Positions 25,940 to 35,266 of a stretch of DNA of 46,583 nucleotides are shown in pieces. The notes below the pieces were generated by a model, which was not told the origin of the DNA, did no database searches, and worked only from the letters and a program-made list of their open reading frames with translations. Source of the stretch: Flavobacteriia bacterium (GTDB taxonomy: Bacteria; Bacteroidota; Bacteroidia; Flavobacteriales; Weeksellaceae); contig JACFND010000015.1 in the NCBI GenBank assembly GCA_019455045.1, forward strand, positions 5,437-52,019, written 5' to 3'. Within the stretch, counting starts at the first letter, position 1. Each line of letters starts with the position of its first letter. Position numbers and translations under genes: made by a program.

Positions 25940-26371
25940 ATGAAAATAGCCATCGGTTCTGATCATGCAGGATTTGAATACAAAGAGAAAATTAAACAAT
26001 ACTTAACAGACAAAGGTATTGAAGTTCAGGATTTTGGAGCATTTTCAACAAATTCTGTTGATTATCCCGATTTTGCACATCCGGTTTCTTCTGCGGTTGA
26101 AAATCAGGAAGCAGATCTGGGTGTACTTCTTTGCGGAAGCGGCCAGGGCGTGAGCATGACCGCCAACAAACATCAGCAGATCAGATGTGCACTTTGCTGG
26201 AATACGGACATTGCAAGACTCAGCCGTCAGCACAACAATGCAAATATCATTGCTTTTCCTGCCCGTTTTGTGGCTTATGAGTATGCGATTGAAATGCTTG
26301 ATGTATTTCTGAATACACAATACGAAGGCGGAAGACACGACAAACGTGTGGACAAAATCAGCTGTTCGTAA
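25940..26371 (+). CDS. rpiB: Ribose-5-phosphate isomerase B
   Basis: A 143-residue RpiB/LacAB-family isomerase interconverting ribose-5-phosphate and ribulose-5-phosphate. Motifs: KIAIGSDHAGFEYKEKI, DYPDFAHPVSSAV, and the catalytic-loop region LLCGSGQGVSMTANK with the active-site Cys, then RCALCWNTDIARLSRQHNNANI. Start at ATG 25940 (MKIAIGSD) is chosen over the TTG at 25907, since family members begin here. The stop codon abuts the stop of the convergent GT25 gene. Confidence 0.93.
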   Translation: MKIAIGSDHAGFEYKEKIKQYLTDKGIEVQDFGAFSTNSVDYPDFAHPVSSAVENQEADLGVLLCGSGQGVSMTANKHQQIRCALCWNTDIARLSRQHNNANIIAFPARFVAYEYAIEMLDVFLNTQYEGGRHDKRVDKISCS

Positions 26372-27166
26372 TCAGATTTTATCGACTTTTTTCAAAACAA
26401 AACTGTTCCAAAAAGCTTTGAATCCAAAATTGGATATATAATAATTGTATTTCGGAATAATTCTTTTTGCTTCATAACTGATCTGTCTGAATAATTTTGA
26501 TTTTCTGAGTGCAGGATCGTGCTGAATCTGTGAATCTGCCGGAAAACCTTTGATCAGCGAAGGAAGCAGATTGTAAATTTTCAGATCATATTCCCAGGGA
26601 TGCTGCAGCTCGCAGTCGATCGGTCTTCTGATAACCGGTTTTTGATGAATCGTTTTGTCCAAAAACTTTTTTGCACCGTTTCTTGTCCAAACTGCTGCAA
26701 TCGTTGTAATCGGAATACTGGTTCCGCAGACACCTATAAAACGGTCAGTATTTCTGACATCCTTAATTTTTATATAACGTCTTCTGCTGCTGAGTTTGAG
26801 GACATCCCAACGATTTTTTTGATCCAACTCATCATATTGAGAAAGCGTTTCTTCTAGGATTGATTTTAAATTTTCTGGCAAAACAGCATCATCTTCAATG
26901 ATCAGTGCAAATTCGGCATCGGTATCCAAAAACTTTTGAAGGGTTTCAACATGACTCAGATAACAGCCAATTTCACCCGGAATCAGATCTCTGTCATATT
27001 CGTTTTTGACGATGTATTCGTCTCCTGTCAGTTTTTTTGCATCGACGGCAGAAATTCTTTCATAATCGATTCCTGTTTTTTCAAATTCGATTTTCATCCG
27101 TTCGAGCCTATCAACAGCTCTGTCCAGATTGATCAGATAAGTCCTGTATTTTGGAATATTCTGCAT
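26372..27166 (-). CDS. Glycosyltransferase family 25 protein (LPS/surface glycan)
   Basis: A 264-residue cytoplasmic glycosyltransferase. The N-terminal TYLINLDRAVDRLERMKIEF, FEKTGIDYERISAVDAK and GEIGCYLSHVETLQKF followed by FALIIEDDAVLP are the GT25 signature (EDD as the metal/nucleotide-sugar DxD-like site). GT25 enzymes add galactose or related sugars to lipooligosaccharide or other acceptors. No other glycan genes flank it, although a GT9 gene lies about 5 kb away. A TACTTTTG -7 box (complement 27184-27191) lies 17 nt before the ATG. Confidence 0.85.
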   Translation of the reverse strand: MQNIPKYRTYLINLDRAVDRLERMKIEFEKTGIDYERISAVDAKKLTGDEYIVKNEYDRDLIPGEIGCYLSHVETLQKFLDTDAEFALIIEDDAVLPENLKSILEETLSQYDELDQKNRWDVLKLSSRRRYIKIKDVRNTDRFIGVCGTSIPITTIAAVWTRNGAKKFLDKTIHQKPVIRRPIDCELQHPWEYDLKIYNLLPSLIKGFPADSQIQHDPALRKSKLFRQISYEAKRIIPKYNYYISNFGFKAFWNSFVLKKVDKI

Positions 27167-27183
27167 AATTCAATTGAATCTGT

Positions 27184-27191
27184 CAAAAGTA
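27184..27191 (-). promoter_or_regulatory. Promoter -7 box for the GT25 gene
   Basis: Reads TACTTTTG on the minus strand, an exact TAnnTTTG match. Confidence 0.45.
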
Positions 27192-27330
27192 CATAAAAAA
27201 TTATGCTTCACATCCGAATCGATTATTTTGGTTTTATAATTGATCAAATCTCAGAAATTCAATTGAAAACTTAAAAAAGTCATCAGACTATAGAACTGAA
27301 AGTTTAACTTTACAACCTATTAAATAAAGA

Positions 27331-29487
27331 ATGTCAAAGAAAAAACATCATTCAAAAAATAAACGAACGACAATCGGAAAATACAGCGGAAATATCATTG
27401 AATTTCTGCTGCAGCATCCCGGCAAATCAATGAATTACAAACAGATTGCGTCGGGTCTGAAAATTACAAACAGCAATCAGCGCGATCTGCTGATCAAAGA
27501 TCTGACTGCATTGGCAGCTGCCGAAAAAATTCAGGAAAAAGAACGTGGAAAATTCAGTCTCAATCTGGACAAACATCAGTTAGTCGGGACCATCGACATC
27601 ACACAAAGCGGTACAGCTTATGTGGAAGTTGACGGAATGGATGAAGACATTCAAATTCCAAAAAACAAAAGAAAAAATGCGCTTCAGGGCGATTTGGTTC
27701 AGATATTTGTTTATCCGAACACCAAAAAGGGACAGCGTACAGAAGGCGAAGTAACCGCCGTGCTCAAACGATTCAAAAAACTGTTTACCGGAATTTTTGA
27801 AAAACAAACCAGCGGAAAATACGGTTTTGTGGTAACCGACAGACGTGCAATTCCGGTTGATTTTTATATACCGAAAGAAAAATTTAACAAAGCCGAAGAC
27901 GGTCAGAAAGTAATCGTCGAACTCAGAGACTGGCCGGACGATGCAGATCATCCGTTTGGAGAAATTGTTGAAATCCTTGGTGATCCGGAATCAACAGATG
28001 CAGAAATGAATTCAATTTTGGTCGAATACAATCTGCCGCTTGATTTTCCGGAAGAAGTCAAAAGAGAAGCCGAAGAACTCGATGTTGAAATCAAAGAAGA
28101 GGAAATCAAAAACCGTCGTGATATGCGGTCGGTGACCACTTTCACCATCGACCCGAAAGATGCAAAAGATTTTGACGATGCGCTTTCGTTCAGAACTTTG
28201 GAAAACGGAAATTTTGAAGTCGGTGTTCATATTGCGGACGTGACCCATTATGTAAAACCGGGAACTTTGCTCGATCAGGAAGCTTATCAGAGAGGAAATT
28301 CAATCTATCTGGTGGATCGGACCATACCGATGCTGCCCGAAAAACTGAGCAATCTTGCCTGTTCGCTTCGACCGGATGAAGACAAATACACTTTCTCTGC
28401 GATTTTTGAAATGGACAAAAACGCAAAGGTTTTGAATCAGTGGTTTGGAAGAACCGCAATCCGATCAAACCGCAGATTTACTTATGAAGAAGCACAGGAA
28501 GTAATTGAAACCGGAGCCGGAGATTTCAAAGACGAAATCATTGCGCTCAACGATCTGGCAAAAATCCTGAGAAAAAAGAGGATGGATGACGGTGCGATCA
28601 CATTTGACAAAGTGGAAGTAAAATTTGAATTGGATGAAAATCTAAACCCGATCGGAACTTATTTCAAAATGATGAAGGATTCAAACCATCTGATCGAGGA
28701 ATTCATGCTGCTTTGCAACCGAAAAGTTTCAGAATTTGTATCGCTAACCAGAGACGGAAAAATTACAGAAAACACCTTTGTATATCGTGTTCACGACGAT
28801 CCGGACATGGACAAACTTCAGGATCTCAGACTTTTTATCAGACAATTTGGTTACAATCTGGATTTGAGCAATCACAAAACAATTACACGATCAATGAATC
28901 AGCTTTTGGCGGATGTCAAAGGAAAACCCGAAGAAAATCTGATTGAAACCCTTTCGGTGAGAACGATGAGCAAAGCCAAATATTCGACCGAAAATTCTGT
29001 CGGACATTACGGTTTGGCTTTCAGATATTATTCGCATTTCACTTCGCCAATCAGACGTTATCCCGATATGATGGCGCATCGGCTGCTGCAGCATTATCTG
29101 GACGGAAAGAAATCACAAAATCCGGCGCCGCTCGAAGAAAAATGTGTTCACTGTTCGCTGACCGAAAAACAGGCGACAGATGCAGAAAGAGATTCTGTAA
29201 AATTCATGCAGGTCAAATATATGGAGCAGTTTGTGGGCGATGAATTTTACGGATACATCACCGGAGTTCAGGAATACGGAATCTTTGTGGAAATACCCGA
29301 AACCCGCTGTGAAGGCCTGGTCAGACTGAGAGGAATCAGTGAAGATACTTTTTATTTTGACCAGAAAAACTATTCGATTGTGGGCAGACGAACCGGAATC
29401 ACTTATCAGCTGGGCGACAAAGTGATGGTGAAGGTGGCAAAGGCCGATCTGAGAAACAAACAATTGGATTTTGAGTTGTTGGGGTAG
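27331..29487 (+). CDS. rnr: Ribonuclease R
   Basis: A 718-residue 3'-5' exoribonuclease. Order of domains: N-terminal helix-turn-helix-like region (to about 85), cold-shock OB domains (about 85-230), the RNB catalytic domain with FTIDPKDAKDFDDALSF (metal-binding aspartates), VGVHIADVTHYVKPG and RFYSHFTSPIRRYPD-like FRYYSHFTSPIRRYPDMM, and a C-terminal S1 domain starting EFYGYITGVQEYGIFVEI. RNase R degrades structured RNA and helps in rRNA quality control. A TAACTTTA promoter-like word is about 14 nt upstream. It converges with the GLPGLI gene, 5 nt apart. Confidence 0.95.
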   Translation: MSKKKHHSKNKRTTIGKYSGNIIEFLLQHPGKSMNYKQIASGLKITNSNQRDLLIKDLTALAAAEKIQEKERGKFSLNLDKHQLVGTIDITQSGTAYVEVDGMDEDIQIPKNKRKNALQGDLVQIFVYPNTKKGQRTEGEVTAVLKRFKKLFTGIFEKQTSGKYGFVVTDRRAIPVDFYIPKEKFNKAEDGQKVIVELRDWPDDADHPFGEIVEILGDPESTDAEMNSILVEYNLPLDFPEEVKREAEELDVEIKEEEIKNRRDMRSVTTFTIDPKDAKDFDDALSFRTLENGNFEVGVHIADVTHYVKPGTLLDQEAYQRGNSIYLVDRTIPMLPEKLSNLACSLRPDEDKYTFSAIFEMDKNAKVLNQWFGRTAIRSNRRFTYEEAQEVIETGAGDFKDEIIALNDLAKILRKKRMDDGAITFDKVEVKFELDENLNPIGTYFKMMKDSNHLIEEFMLLCNRKVSEFVSLTRDGKITENTFVYRVHDDPDMDKLQDLRLFIRQFGYNLDLSNHKTITRSMNQLLADVKGKPEENLIETLSVRTMSKAKYSTENSVGHYGLAFRYYSHFTSPIRRYPDMMAHRLLQHYLDGKKSQNPAPLEEKCVHCSLTEKQATDAERDSVKFMQVKYMEQFVGDEFYGYITGVQEYGIFVEIPETRCEGLVRLRGISEDTFYFDQKNYSIVGRRTGITYQLGDKVMVKVAKADLRNKQLDFELLG

Positions 29488-29492
29488 TTTAA

Positions 29493-30245
29493 TTATTCTT
29501 TTTCAACTTCCTGAGCATTCATTTCCTGTTGCCTTTTTCTGCCTTCCTGATAAATCACTTTAAGATCCGACTCTTTGATTTGAATCCCTTTTGTCGGCTT
29601 GATTACTTTTGCTTTTTTGATTTCCTTGATGGATTCAGCAATATAGAAGTCTTTTCGGTTTCTTTCGTTATGATAGTCTTTTTCTAATTCAAGGATTAAA
29701 CCCGGTAATCCCCAAAAATCTCCAGGCCCGTGTGAAACTGCTATTTTAGGTGCGTACCAGGCAACAATAGTAGCTCCGTCTTTGTTTATCGCTGTGGCTT
29801 TTCGTGTTTCAAACCCTAAAATTTCTTTTTTTTCAGAAGAAATTTCCCAATTAAAAATTTGAAGGGAATCCATAGAATGATACAACTTTCCATAAATTTC
29901 TCCAATGTCTTTCATCTGAACCGAATCTTGCAGATTATGATAAGTTGTCCCCATTCCTGCAACAGGATAACGAATATCAAATATCTGCCCCTGATTGTTT
30001 GCGATTCTGTCCTGATAGGTAAAAGAAGATTCTTTACCGGAAATTATTAATTTATAGGTTTCGGCAGGCGGTTCTTCGTTTGCTTTTAATTGTTCTTTAC
30101 CCTGTGGTCTTTCATTATATTTCCTGGCTTCTTCTTCATTGAATTTTTGCTGTGTATAAGTAGAGAAACTAACCTCAATCTGTTGGGCTAAAACATTTAC
30201 ACTAAAACAAAATAGTAATAGAAAAATACGGAAAAAGAACCTCAT
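29493..30245 (-). CDS. GLPGLI family protein
   Basis: A 250-residue exported protein with a signal peptide (to about residue 20, VNVLAQ). The family hallmark GPGDFWGLPGLILELEKD is near residue 170, preceded by AWYAPKIAVSHGPG. GLPGLI proteins are restricted to Bacteroidota and have unknown function; they are usually periplasmic or outer-membrane-associated. It follows the Cys-rich protein gene by 7 nt, so the two are probably one operon. Confidence 0.9.
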   Translation of the reverse strand: MRFFFRIFLLLFCFSVNVLAQQIEVSFSTYTQQKFNEEEARKYNERPQGKEQLKANEEPPAETYKLIISGKESSFTYQDRIANNQGQIFDIRYPVAGMGTTYHNLQDSVQMKDIGEIYGKLYHSMDSLQIFNWEISSEKKEILGFETRKATAINKDGATIVAWYAPKIAVSHGPGDFWGLPGLILELEKDYHNERNRKDFYIAESIKEIKKAKVIKPTKGIQIKESDLKVIYQEGRKRQQEMNAQEVEKE

Positions 30246-30252
30246 AACTTAA

Positions 30253-30969
30253 TTACCGTTCAGTTCCAATAGGTTTAGTTCCTTTTCTTTCAATGCACTC
30301 ACAATTTCCAGCATTACAACAAGCATAATAACCATTTATACAAGAAACGCTACATCCACCATTTCCTAAACTACAACTATCTGAACCCCAACCCCCACTT
30401 TGACAATCACTACCCACAGTGTTGGAAATGATTACAAAATATTCAGAAAGCTTTGATGATTTGAAAACATCAGAGCTGAAATTAGGATATTGATTTTTAA
30501 TTTCTTTACTAAAATAGGATTTAACAATAGCTATTCCGTATGCTTCTCTTTCTCCCTTAAAATTTAGTGAAAGCAATGATTTAATGGATTTTTCCTCAGG
30601 CTTATCTACTGCAAAATAAAAAGAACCATTTTTATTTTTAAAGATAAACGCATGATCAAGGTATGTCAAAACACCTTCTTCACTAGAATTAATTTTATTT
30701 AAATCAATATTGCACTCTACACAGGAAAATAAAAAGATATTATTTTCTGTTTCTGTATAAAATACAACTTCTCCAGAAGTGTTTTTCCATACACGAAACT
30801 CTCCCGTTAATTCAAGCGGACTAATAAGTTCCGAAGAACCTATTTTTTTTAATACTAAACTTTCACCAGTAGTATCTTTGGAATGGTAATTTAACATGTC
30901 GTTTTTATTGAACGAGCAAATTAGGAGTGCAATAGCACCACAGAACAATAGAAAGAATTTTATTTTCAT
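30253..30969 (-). CDS. Hypothetical exported protein with Cys-rich C-terminus
   Basis: A 238-residue protein with a hydrophobic N-terminal signal (MKIKFFLLFCGAIALLICSF). The middle is a beta-rich region without a recognised fold. The last 55 residues hold eight cysteines in a Gly/Ser-rich tail (pattern C-x6-C spacing irregular, including GGCSVSC, YYACCN and NCECIE), likely disulfide-bonded. I do not recognise the family. Codon choice and composition look more AT-rich than neighbours, as also in the GLPGLI gene. It precedes the GLPGLI gene by 7 nt. Confidence 0.6.
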   Translation of the reverse strand: MKIKFFLLFCGAIALLICSFNKNDMLNYHSKDTTGESLVLKKIGSSELISPLELTGEFRVWKNTSGEVVFYTETENNIFLFSCVECNIDLNKINSSEEGVLTYLDHAFIFKNKNGSFYFAVDKPEEKSIKSLLSLNFKGEREAYGIAIVKSYFSKEIKNQYPNFSSDVFKSSKLSEYFVIISNTVGSDCQSGGWGSDSCSLGNGGCSVSCINGYYACCNAGNCECIERKGTKPIGTER

Positions 30970-31142
30970 AATAATTTGTATTAATAGAGTTAATAATTCT
31001 CAAAGTTAAATTTTGTTTTTGAGAAGATAAATTCCATTTTGTTAAAAATCAAACATTTGGAAAACCAAACCATTCTTAAAACCATAAAACCATTATAGAT
31101 TTCAATAATAATTAACCCAAACTTTCCTAACTTGCACTTTCT

Positions 31143-31853
31143 ATGGAACTGATTATTTCAGCGGTTGGAATCGGAATACTCCTGAGTCTGGTCCTCATCG
31201 GACCGGTTTTTTTTATGCTGCTCCAGACCAGCGTCAGCCGCGGATGGAAATCTGCAATCATACTCGATCTTGGTGTTTTGACGGCCGATATCCTCTGTAT
31301 TTTCGTGGCCTATTACGGAAGCAAGGATCTGGCAACAGCCATACAGAACAATCTGTCCATCTATATTTTTGGCGGATTTTTTATTTTGATATACGGTTTG
31401 GTGATGTATATGTCCAAACCAAATCTGAAAATGAGAAACCTTACCGACAGCAGTAAAAATTATTTCAAAACCTTTGTCAACGGTTTCTTTCTCAATATTT
31501 TAAACATCGGCGTCATCGTATTCTGGTTTTTTGTGGTCAGCACCATCGTAATCCAGTATCCCAGACCGGGCGATACTTTTTTGTTTATGGCAATTGTTCT
31601 GGCAACCTTTTTTGGTCTTGATTTGATTAAAATTATGCTGGCACACAAGGTCAAGGAAAACTTTACGGTCAGACGGGTATTTTATTTCAAAAAAACAATC
31701 GGATTTATACTGATTATCTTTGGTCTGATCGTGATTTTAAAAGGTTTTGGTGTATTTTCGAATATAGTTGAACAGATTGAAAACCGTATTCAAAAAGGAG
31801 TTACCCACGATGAAAAACCGGCGGATGTGCTGTTTTCAATTCCTATTAGATAA
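31143..31853 (+). CDS. LysE/RhtB-family exporter
   Basis: A 236-residue inner-membrane protein with about six transmembrane segments. The N-terminus SLVLIGPVFFMLLQTSVSRGW followed by AIILDLGVLTADILCIFVAYYG fits the LysE/RhtB signature (G-P-x(n)-G in the first helix, D in the third). Members export amino acids such as lysine, threonine or homoserine. The substrate here is unknown. A basic tail at the C-terminus is cytosolic. Its start lies 8 nt after a -7-like TAACTTGC. Confidence 0.85.
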   Translation: MELIISAVGIGILLSLVLIGPVFFMLLQTSVSRGWKSAIILDLGVLTADILCIFVAYYGSKDLATAIQNNLSIYIFGGFFILIYGLVMYMSKPNLKMRNLTDSSKNYFKTFVNGFFLNILNIGVIVFWFFVVSTIVIQYPRPGDTFLFMAIVLATFFGLDLIKIMLAHKVKENFTVRRVFYFKKTIGFILIIFGLIVILKGFGVFSNIVEQIENRIQKGVTHDEKPADVLFSIPIR

Positions 31854-31862
31854 TTTTTAGGA

Positions 31863-32843
31863 TTAAAGAAATTTCTCAATTTTTTCAACGATCATTTCGG
31901 GACTGATGTTTTTGAAATAATCGATTTTTGGCGCGCTTTTCGGTTCTTTCCCATAAACTGAAGTTGGTCTTTGAATCAGACTTTCGTCCTGAATCACATT
32001 TTCATAATCCTGACCGTAACCCAGAAAACCCATAAACGGATGGGTGGTTCCCCAGATTGAAATCACCGGTGTCCCAACGATTGACGAAAGATGCATATTG
32101 GCTGAATCCATAGAAACCATTAACTTAAGCCGGCTGATGATTTCCAATTCTTTTTTCAGATCATATTTTCCGGCAACCGAAACAATATTTGGATTGAGTT
32201 TCTGCCATTCTTTTAATTCCTGATGCTCGGCTTTGCTTCCAAACAGATAGACTTTCACTCCTTTTTCAGCAATTTTCAGCGCCACTGTCTTCATTCTATC
32301 AAACGGATACTGTTTTCCCTCATACATTGCAAAAGGAGCGATTCCGACCGCGTATTCTTTTTCAGAATGATTGACAAGTTGGTTTGAAAGTTTCAGATCA
32401 AAACCGAGTTTTCTGAACACATCGGCATATCTTTCGGTCATCGGTTTCAGTTGTTTTCTGATTTTATCGTTCTGTCTGACCAGCTGACTTCTTTCCTTTC
32501 GTGCTTTGTCAAGGATTTCAATTTTTTTCGGATTCAGAAATTTTCTGATGATTTGTGTTCTGAGCACATTGTGCAAATCTGCCACAGCATCAAATCCGGC
32601 TGCTCTCAGATCCTTTGAAAGCTTATACAGACCGACGACCCTTTTGTACTTCTTTTTCAGATCGGCCGGAAAAAATTTCAAATTTTCAATTCCTTCAAAC
32701 ATCGGCTGAAACTGCGGTCTTGAAACAAACAGAATTTCGGTTTCCGGAAACTGTTCAAGAAATTCCCTGACGACCGGAACGCAAATTGCAATATCGCCCA
32801 TTGAGCTGAAACGGAAAACCAGTATGCGCTGTTTCTGACTCAT
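31863..32843 (-). CDS. Glycosyltransferase family 9 protein (heptosyltransferase-like)
   Basis: A 326-residue GT-B glycosyltransferase. RILVFRFSSMGDIAICVPVV is the N-terminal GT9 signature; VADLHNVLRTQ, and in the C-terminal half MVSMDSANMHLSSIVGTPVISIWG and the final HPFMGFLGYGQ are typical of ADP-heptose:LPS heptosyltransferases. The sugar donor cannot be decided, but an LPS-core or surface glycan role is likely. The start overlaps the kefB-like stop by 4 nt (ATGA), so translation is coupled. Confidence 0.87.
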   Translation of the reverse strand: MSQKQRILVFRFSSMGDIAICVPVVREFLEQFPETEILFVSRPQFQPMFEGIENLKFFPADLKKKYKRVVGLYKLSKDLRAAGFDAVADLHNVLRTQIIRKFLNPKKIEILDKARKERSQLVRQNDKIRKQLKPMTERYADVFRKLGFDLKLSNQLVNHSEKEYAVGIAPFAMYEGKQYPFDRMKTVALKIAEKGVKVYLFGSKAEHQELKEWQKLNPNIVSVAGKYDLKKELEIISRLKLMVSMDSANMHLSSIVGTPVISIWGTTHPFMGFLGYGQDYENVIQDESLIQRPTSVYGKEPKSAPKIDYFKNISPEMIVEKIEKFL

Positions 32844-34744
32844 ATATTTTTTTCAAGGGTTGGCTGTTGCTGTTCTTCCTCCTCATCCAGATTTTCAAGT
32901 GTCATACCTCTTCTCAGACTGATTTTGATTTTTTCCATTTCTTCTTTTGATGCCGAAATATATTCTTCCAGATTCTGACTGTATTTTGATAATTTTCTGA
33001 CCGATTTGTTGTCTGCAATCGTAAAGATTTCGCCCTGCTGAACCGCTTCTTTGTGTCTGAAACCCAATTCTTCGAGCACATCCACGCCCAACTGAACCGC
33101 AGTATTGAAATTTTCGCGATAGATGTGGGTATAACCCTTGTTCAGATAATGGTAGGCATCATAACGGTTTCTTGTTCTGATAAAAATTTTCAGATTCGGA
33201 AAATTCTGACTGGCCAGTTCGATCAGTCTTTGGTTGGCTTCGGGCGGATCAAGCGCAGCAATCAGCAAATCCGCCTTGTCTGCTTTTGCAGCTCTGAGCG
33301 TATTCAGATTGGTTGCATCACCGTAATAAACATTGTAACCCAATTTTCTGAGCAGTTCTATTCTTTCGCTGTCTTTATCAAGTACCGTCGCACTGAAACC
33401 GCTGAATTTGATCAGACGGCCGACTGTATTTCCGAAATCGCCATAGCCTGCAATAATGATTCTTTTTGAATCCAAATCCTCAAAACTGTAATCCGGATCG
33501 TCCTGAAAACCGCCCGCCTTTATTTTTACCATACCCATCATCGGTACGATCCATTTTTCGTTGACCACCAACAGCAGCGGTGTGATCGTCATCGTCAGTG
33601 CGGTGGTTGCAAACAGCAGATCTGTCCATTCTTTCGGTATCAGCTGCAACTGAAGACTGATGCTCAAAATCACAAAAGCAAATTCACCGATTTGTGAAAG
33701 CAGGATGGCAAACAGTATATTTTGATTGATTTTGAGTCTGAAAATAAAACCGGTAATCAGCAGTACTATTCCCTTTATCAGAATTACACCAAAGGTGAGT
33801 GCAAGTATTTTGAGCGGTTCATGATAGATCAGTTTGAAGTTGATGGTCGATCCGACTGCAAGAAAAAACAGGCCGAGCAGTAAAGCTTTAAACGGCTCGA
33901 TGTCACTTTCCAACTGATGCCGGAATTCACTGTTCGCCAGTGCCACACCCGCCATAAATGCACCCAAAGCCGGACTAAGGCCCACATAATTCATCAGCAC
34001 CGAAACGCCGATAACCAGCATCAGCGCTGAGGAAGTAAACATCTCGCTGACCTGAAGTCTTGCGATGTATTTAAAAAACGGATTAACGATATAATTGCCC
34101 ACAAAAAAGATCAAACCGATGGCAGATACAATCGCCAGCGTTTTCATCCATCCGGGTGCACCGTCGAGCAGCGCTCCTTCCAGATTGGCCGTTGGAACGA
34201 TAACCGACTTTGTGGCCAGCAACGGCAAAACAGCCAAAATCGGGATGACCATAATGTCCTGAAAAAGTAAAACCGAAAAGCTTGATTTCCCGGAAGGTGT
34301 TTTTGTCAGTCCTCTTTCAGACAGCGTTTGCATGATGATCGCTGTCGATGACATGGCAACCGCAGCGCCGATTGCAATTGCAGTTCCTTTGCTCGGACTG
34401 ACATAATGAAGCGAAATCGGGATAACGAGCAGTACGGTTCCAAACAATTGGACACCGCCGACTCCCAATATCTTTTTTCGCATTTTCCACAAATCTTTCG
34501 GATCGAGTTCAAGACCGATCAGAAAAAGCATCATCACCACTCCAAATTCGGCTGCATGCATGATGTCATGCACCTCGTCTCCGCTCGACATTCCGATGTA
34601 TTTTCCAAGTACAAACGGTCCGATCAGCATTCCGGCGAGCAGATAACCCAGCACCGATCCCATGCCAAGCCTTTTGGCGATCGGCACGCAGACGACTGCT
34701 GCCAACAGGTAGATGAACGCCTGATATAATGTGACCTCTCCCAT
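32840..34744 (-). CDS. KefB/KefC-type potassium/proton antiporter (CPA2 with TrkA-N domain)
   Basis: A 634-residue membrane protein: about 12-13 helices (residues 1 to about 390) with the CPA2 hallmarks LGYLLAGMLIGPFVLG, MMLFLIGLELDPKDLW, SSTAIIMQTLSERG, LLFQDIMVIPILAVLPLL and ALGAFMAGVALA, then a regulatory TrkA-N (RCK) domain with IIIAGYGDFGNTVGRLI and the NAD-binding GDAT region. A C-terminal acidic/Gln-rich tail follows. It should exchange K+ (or Na+) for H+ and respond to nucleotides or glutathione adducts through the RCK domain. It starts directly after the sufE stop. Confidence 0.9.
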   Translation of the reverse strand: MGEVTLYQAFIYLLAAVVCVPIAKRLGMGSVLGYLLAGMLIGPFVLGKYIGMSSGDEVHDIMHAAEFGVVMMLFLIGLELDPKDLWKMRKKILGVGGVQLFGTVLLVIPISLHYVSPSKGTAIAIGAAVAMSSTAIIMQTLSERGLTKTPSGKSSFSVLLFQDIMVIPILAVLPLLATKSVIVPTANLEGALLDGAPGWMKTLAIVSAIGLIFFVGNYIVNPFFKYIARLQVSEMFTSSALMLVIGVSVLMNYVGLSPALGAFMAGVALANSEFRHQLESDIEPFKALLLGLFFLAVGSTINFKLIYHEPLKILALTFGVILIKGIVLLITGFIFRLKINQNILFAILLSQIGEFAFVILSISLQLQLIPKEWTDLLFATTALTMTITPLLLVVNEKWIVPMMGMVKIKAGGFQDDPDYSFEDLDSKRIIIAGYGDFGNTVGRLIKFSGFSATVLDKDSERIELLRKLGYNVYYGDATNLNTLRAAKADKADLLIAALDPPEANQRLIELASQNFPNLKIFIRTRNRYDAYHYLNKGYTHIYRENFNTAVQLGVDVLEELGFRHKEAVQQGEIFTIADNKSVRKLSKYSQNLEEYISASKEEMEKIKISLRRGMTLENLDEEEEQQQPTLEKNI

Positions 34745-35170
34745 CTAGTTCTTTATTTTGGATCGGTAAGCAATCGCATAAAATTTAAATTGTTTGATCA
34801 TCGCCAGCAGTCCGTTTGCACGGGTGGGCGAAAGAAATTCCTGAAGACCTATTTTTTCAATAAAATCAGTATCAGAATTTAAAATATCTTCGGGTTTCTG
34901 GTTGCTGTATATTCTGACCAGCAGCGCAGCCAGTCCTTTGGGCAGGATGGCATCGCTGTCTGCTTCAAAAACAAGTTTGCCGTCGTCCATTTTTGCGTCG
35001 AGCCAAACAGTTGACTGACAGCCGCGAATAACTTTCTCATCAGACTTTCTATCGTCAGGCAGTTTTTTCAGATTTTTTCCAAGTTCAATCAAATATTCAT
35101 ATCTGTTTTCCCAGTCGTCAAACATTGAAAACTCATCAATTATCTCGTTTTGTATCTCTTTTATCGTCAT
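34745..35170 (-). CDS. sufE: SufE-family cysteine desulfuration protein
   Basis: A 141-residue cytoplasmic protein. Motifs: MTIKEIQNEIIDEFSMF...WENRYEYLIELGK, and VIRGCQSTVWL with the sulfur-acceptor Cys, then KGLAALLVRIYS. SufE accepts persulfide from the SufS cysteine desulfurase for Fe-S assembly. No suf genes are adjacent here, so the partner lies elsewhere. Start is ATG 35170 (not 35194): a TATCTTTG -7 box lies 4 nt upstream (complement 35175-35182), suggesting a leaderless message. Operon order is sufE, kefB-like, GT9. Confidence 0.9.
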   Translation of the reverse strand: MTIKEIQNEIIDEFSMFDDWENRYEYLIELGKNLKKLPDDRKSDEKVIRGCQSTVWLDAKMDDGKLVFEADSDAILPKGLAALLVRIYSNQKPEDILNSDTDFIEKIGLQEFLSPTRANGLLAMIKQFKFYAIAYRSKIKN

Positions 35171-35174
35171 CAGA

Positions 35175-35182
35175 CAAAGATA
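35175..35182 (-). promoter_or_regulatory. Promoter -7 box immediately before sufE
   Basis: Reads TATCTTTG on the minus strand, an exact TAnnTTTG match 4 nt before ATG 35170. Should drive the sufE-kefB-GT9 operon. Confidence 0.55.
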
Positions 35183-35266
35183 AAGATTTGACAAATATCA
35201 TTTTTCAAGAATTGAAGTTAAATTTGCATTAACAGTCGTTAATTGACTTTTAAAAAATTTTACAAA

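Noticed and set aside
30253..30969. Cys-rich tail as a RiPP or lanthipeptide precursor
   Set aside because: The protein is 238 residues with an ordinary Sec signal, and no modifying enzyme is nearby.
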